From Xanthoparmelia taractica (lineage: Eukaryota; Ascomycota; Lecanoromycetes; Lecanorales; Parmeliaceae): 64,000 nt of DNA. Position numbers and translations under genes: made by a program. Where the stretch lies: NCBI GenBank assembly GCA_033085395.1, contig JANQBS010000070.1, positions 115,926-179,925 of the forward strand, given 5' to 3'. Positions 60,979-64,000 of this stretch are shown piece by piece (positions within the stretch are counted from its first letter, which is position 1; each line of letters opens with the position of its first letter). Under the pieces are notes generated by a model. That model ran no database searches. It saw only the letters and a program-made list of their open reading frames with translations, and was not told the DNA's origin.

Positions 60979-63897
60979 TTTATTATAAGTATTATAAGTT
61001 TAATAAAAATTAACTTCGCTACTCTTATAATAGTTAGATTTAAAATTTTATCGAATAAGTTTAAATTATCGAGATTCGATTTTCGCGACTAAAAGTACGC
61101 TACGCTAAAAGTTAATTAATTCGATATTAGCTATTTATATGTATTCGACGAGTAAACTAAGATTTATTTAGATAATAACTATTTCGTGATACTAATTAAT
61201 CGAATCTATCTTAAGAAGATATTATTAAATATTACAATTAGAAAGATATTTTCTTTAATCTCTATTCGCGAAGTAGATTATAAAATTATTCGTATTAATA
61301 AGTATATCGAAGTCGAAATATATATTTATAATACTATTAACGATTAAGTAGCGATTAATATTATCGTTATAAAGATTTATATAGTTGATAATTTAAAGAT
61401 TAATCTATTTATAGATAATAATATTCTTAAGTTGTAGAAGATATCGATTAATTATAATTCGAAGATTATTCGAATTAAAGTTTATTAGAGTCTTCTCGCT
61501 TTAATCGAGATATAAGTATATCTATAAGTTTATATTAAGCGAATAATAAAGATAAAATTAATTATTATAATATCGACTTATTTTACGATTAAGATATCGA
61601 TAATATATAACGATAGTATTTTTAGTAATAGAGACTTTCTCTTCGAGCTCGAATACTTTTAGAATCTTAAATTAAAAGAAGAAATATTAGCCCATCTAAT
61701 TAACTTCTTTATATTATTTATTTAAGTCTTTAACGTATATAACGTACTAATATTATTATCTTATAAGATATATTTTAATTCGATTATTAAGTATAAGTAA
61801 AAAGATACTTATATAATAGTATTAATATATACTTCGCTTATCGCTAATAACACTAGCTCTTAAAAAAAGACTCTACGTAAGAATATTATACTTATCGTAG
61901 TAGCTTATACGACTATGGCGAAGCTTCGATAGACTATTATAAAGTAGCTTCTTCTAAAATTAATCTAACTTTCTTTAACTTATCTTCTATCTCTACGATA
62001 ATTATAGATTCGATACTAAAATATATTATATATAATAACGTTATAATCTACGACACACTCTAGATTACTATTATTATAGTAGCTATAATCGATAACTTCT
62101 CTAAGATCTAAATAGATTAAAATATCACGATCGATATCTCGAAAGAAGAATAAATATTAATATTTTTAAAGTCTTTCGTAGACTCTAAGTTTATTAGAAT
62201 ATATCTTATTAATTAAAAGAATAAAAAAGTTATTAACGAAACGTTCGATAAGCTATATTAATAAGATAAGATAATTTAATCTACTTAGTCTATTTCGTTT
62301 AGCTATCTCTACTTTATAATATAACGTGAAATTAACGAAGTGAAGAAGAATCGAGTAATTATTAATATTCGAGCTCTAAATTAAATAATTAAGAATAATA
62401 ATTATTTATTCTCATTATAGTCGAAAATTATTACTATAATAGCTAATTATTTATATATCTCAATTTACGATATAGTCGAATAATTTTATTAATTTATAAT
62501 TCGACTCGCGAATAGATTAAAGCTTATTATAGTATCTTATCGCGGTTAGAAATAATCGAATATAGTACTTATAAGATATAAAGAATCGTTCTTATACGTG
62601 TAACGTTAAATAAATTAGATACTTCGCCCGTTTAGATACTTTACTAAGATATATATAAACGATATAATTACTTTTTTAAGGATCTTAAAGAAGTATCTCT
62701 CGCACTTACGATAACTCTTTACGCTATATCGCTAGAAGCATATAAATCTTAATTCTAAAAAATTATTCTTAAATTATTTATTAATTATTCTATTAAGATA
62801 AAGAATTAACTAACTCGAGATATCTACTTCTAAAGAGAAGCTAATAATAATTAATACGTTTATTTTTTCTAATATCTTACGAGAGTTAGAAATCTTCTTA
62901 GACTTAATTAATTAGCTACGATTATTTATTTTTTAATATGCTTAGCGAACGCACGCTTTATAATAGCGTAAAATAAAGCTTATTAGCTCTTTATTAAAGA
63001 ATATTAAGAGATATTCTTATAAGTAATAATCTTATAAATTAATTTACGTATTAACGAAATAAGAACTTAAGACTTTTAATAACGTTAAGAGTGCTTTTAT
63101 TAATCTAATCTTTCTAATATACTTCGATATAAAGAGATAACTAATAATCGACCTAGATATCTTTAAGATATACGACTTTACGACGATGATTTATTACGTA
63201 AAAGAAAAGCTTATTAAAGCTTTTCTTAAAATATTAATTTAACTTATTATATTTCTTATTAAAATATTAAATTAAATAGAAAAAAATTATTAATCGATTA
63301 AGCTAAAGATAGCTAATCTTATCTAAATCGTGAAAAAGATTCGATATATAATCGAGTCGATTAAAAAGCCTCTTATAATTATTTATATTAATTATTTAGC
63401 TTCGATATTAATCTCGAAGTAAATTAATATAATATTATTAATAACTAATAAGCTTAACTTACGCTTAATTTATACTTCGCAATACTTATCGTATTTTAAT
63501 CTCATGATTAAGTATAAGATTAATAAATCTAATATCGTATTAGACGTGCTCTTATAATTATTAGCCGCTTTATTTATTAAAGTAATCGTATTAGCTATCG
63601 AAGTACTAAATACTTAAATATATTACTTATAGAAGATTTTAGCTATTATATTATCTTAATAAAGATATTATAGAATTTTAAGATACGTTTATTTAAGATC
63701 TACGAAGTTAACGATTAATAAAGAAATATACTCGCTCACATTAGAAAGTCTTCTATAAGTAATAAAGTATCTTCGTAAAATAAGAATAATCGACTATATA
63801 AGCTCGAACTGCGCTTTAAGAAGCGCGATAACTTAATTTATTATATTAACTTTAACAATAATCGAGAATATCTTTATATCTTTAATAGCTTAAAGTA

Positions 63898-64000
63898 CGG
63901 GTCGGAAAGGTGTGATATATTTAATGGTATGGGACGAGTTTTTCGAATATCATATCGAAAGGTATGAAATATCCCATACTCCCATTGAGTTTTTAATAAA
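63898..64000 (-). mobile_element. 272-bp MITE, copy 4 (cut by window end)
   Basis: Begins after TA with CGGGTCGGAAAGGTGTGATA and follows the same order as the right arm of copy 1 read inward. Only 103 bp are in the window. Confidence 0.8.

Larger units (their letters stand above)
59400..63897 (+). mobile_element. Degraded LTR-retrotransposon polyprotein region (Gypsy-like)
   Basis: Plus-strand frames riddled with stops still show reverse-transcriptase landmarks. Near 62355 is INIRAL. Near 62510-62550 is ADRLKL...VSYRG (resembling DRHKLTVVTHRG of fungal Gypsy-like elements). At 62652-62666 is YINDI, where the family catalytic box is YxDD. Loss of an Asp is consistent with C-to-T decay. A 33-bp repeat (60880-60978) sits upstream in the gag/linker-like part. 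MITE copy 3 (59834-60105) is inserted inside. No LTR pair was found. The Gypsy-type assignment is inferred from motif wording and order. Confidence 0.6.

Noticed and set aside
60725..60988. 87-codon plus-strand ORF in the AT-rich block
   Set aside because: It is a chance open stretch across the 33-bp tandem repeat, lacking normal codon use.

Overview
The window is nuclear DNA of a filamentous ascomycete (Pezizomycotina). The genes are split by short introns of about 45-130 bp with GT...AG ends and CTNAY-type branch sites. The products are typical fungal ones: a class II myosin of about 2,400 residues, SAGA subunit Spt8, PHD protein Cti6, Nse4, Vps34, Doa1/Ufd3, a DUF7918-type protein and a WSC-domain secreted protein. 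The last ~8.4 kb is extremely AT-rich transposon debris of the kind left by repeat-induced point mutation (RIP). I infer the group from gene content and did not identify the species.

Layout. 1-2 kb: the start of an SH3 protein running off the left edge, then weak hypothetical ORFs. 2.2-9.8 kb: doa1/ufd3 (+), a DUF7918-like gene (-), spt8 (-). 10.5-19.8 kb: a STRAP-like WD40 gene (+), a Yra1/ALY-like RRM gene (-), a conserved fungal gene of unknown function (-), cti6 (+). 20-27.5 kb: myosin II heavy chain (-). 28.2-33 kb: a Red1/ZFC3H1-like zinc-finger gene (+), with a possible uORF in its leader. 34.2-36.8 kb: a PhoD-type phosphatase (+). 37.2-37.9 kb: a small acidic nuclear protein (+). 39-43.8 kb: isovaleryl-CoA dehydrogenase (+), convergent with methylcrotonoyl-CoA carboxylase alpha (-); these are consecutive mitochondrial steps of leucine breakdown. 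44.2-47.4 kb: a four-helix MARVEL-like membrane protein (+) and a secreted collagen-like/WSC protein (+). 48.2-55.2 kb: nse4 (-), vps34 (+) and a membrane-anchored Ppn2-like phosphatase (-).

From about 55.6 kb the base composition changes abruptly. A pogo/Fot1-like transposase begins with about 110 bp of normal sequence and then collapses into stop-riddled AT-rich DNA. From about 59.4 kb to the right edge lies a degraded LTR-retrotransposon polyprotein with recognisable reverse-transcriptase motifs. Four copies of one short inverted-repeat element are embedded here. The three complete copies are each 272 bp by my count, and all are flanked by TA, so they look like a Tc1/mariner-type MITE. They are better preserved than their surroundings.

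Exon models were built by hand from splice signals, reading-frame continuity and family knowledge. For nearly all genes, summed exon lengths are divisible by three. The most distinctive gene is the collagen-like/WSC protein at 44.9-47.4 kb. The most distinctive non-genic item is the 272-bp MITE family in the RIP-type region.
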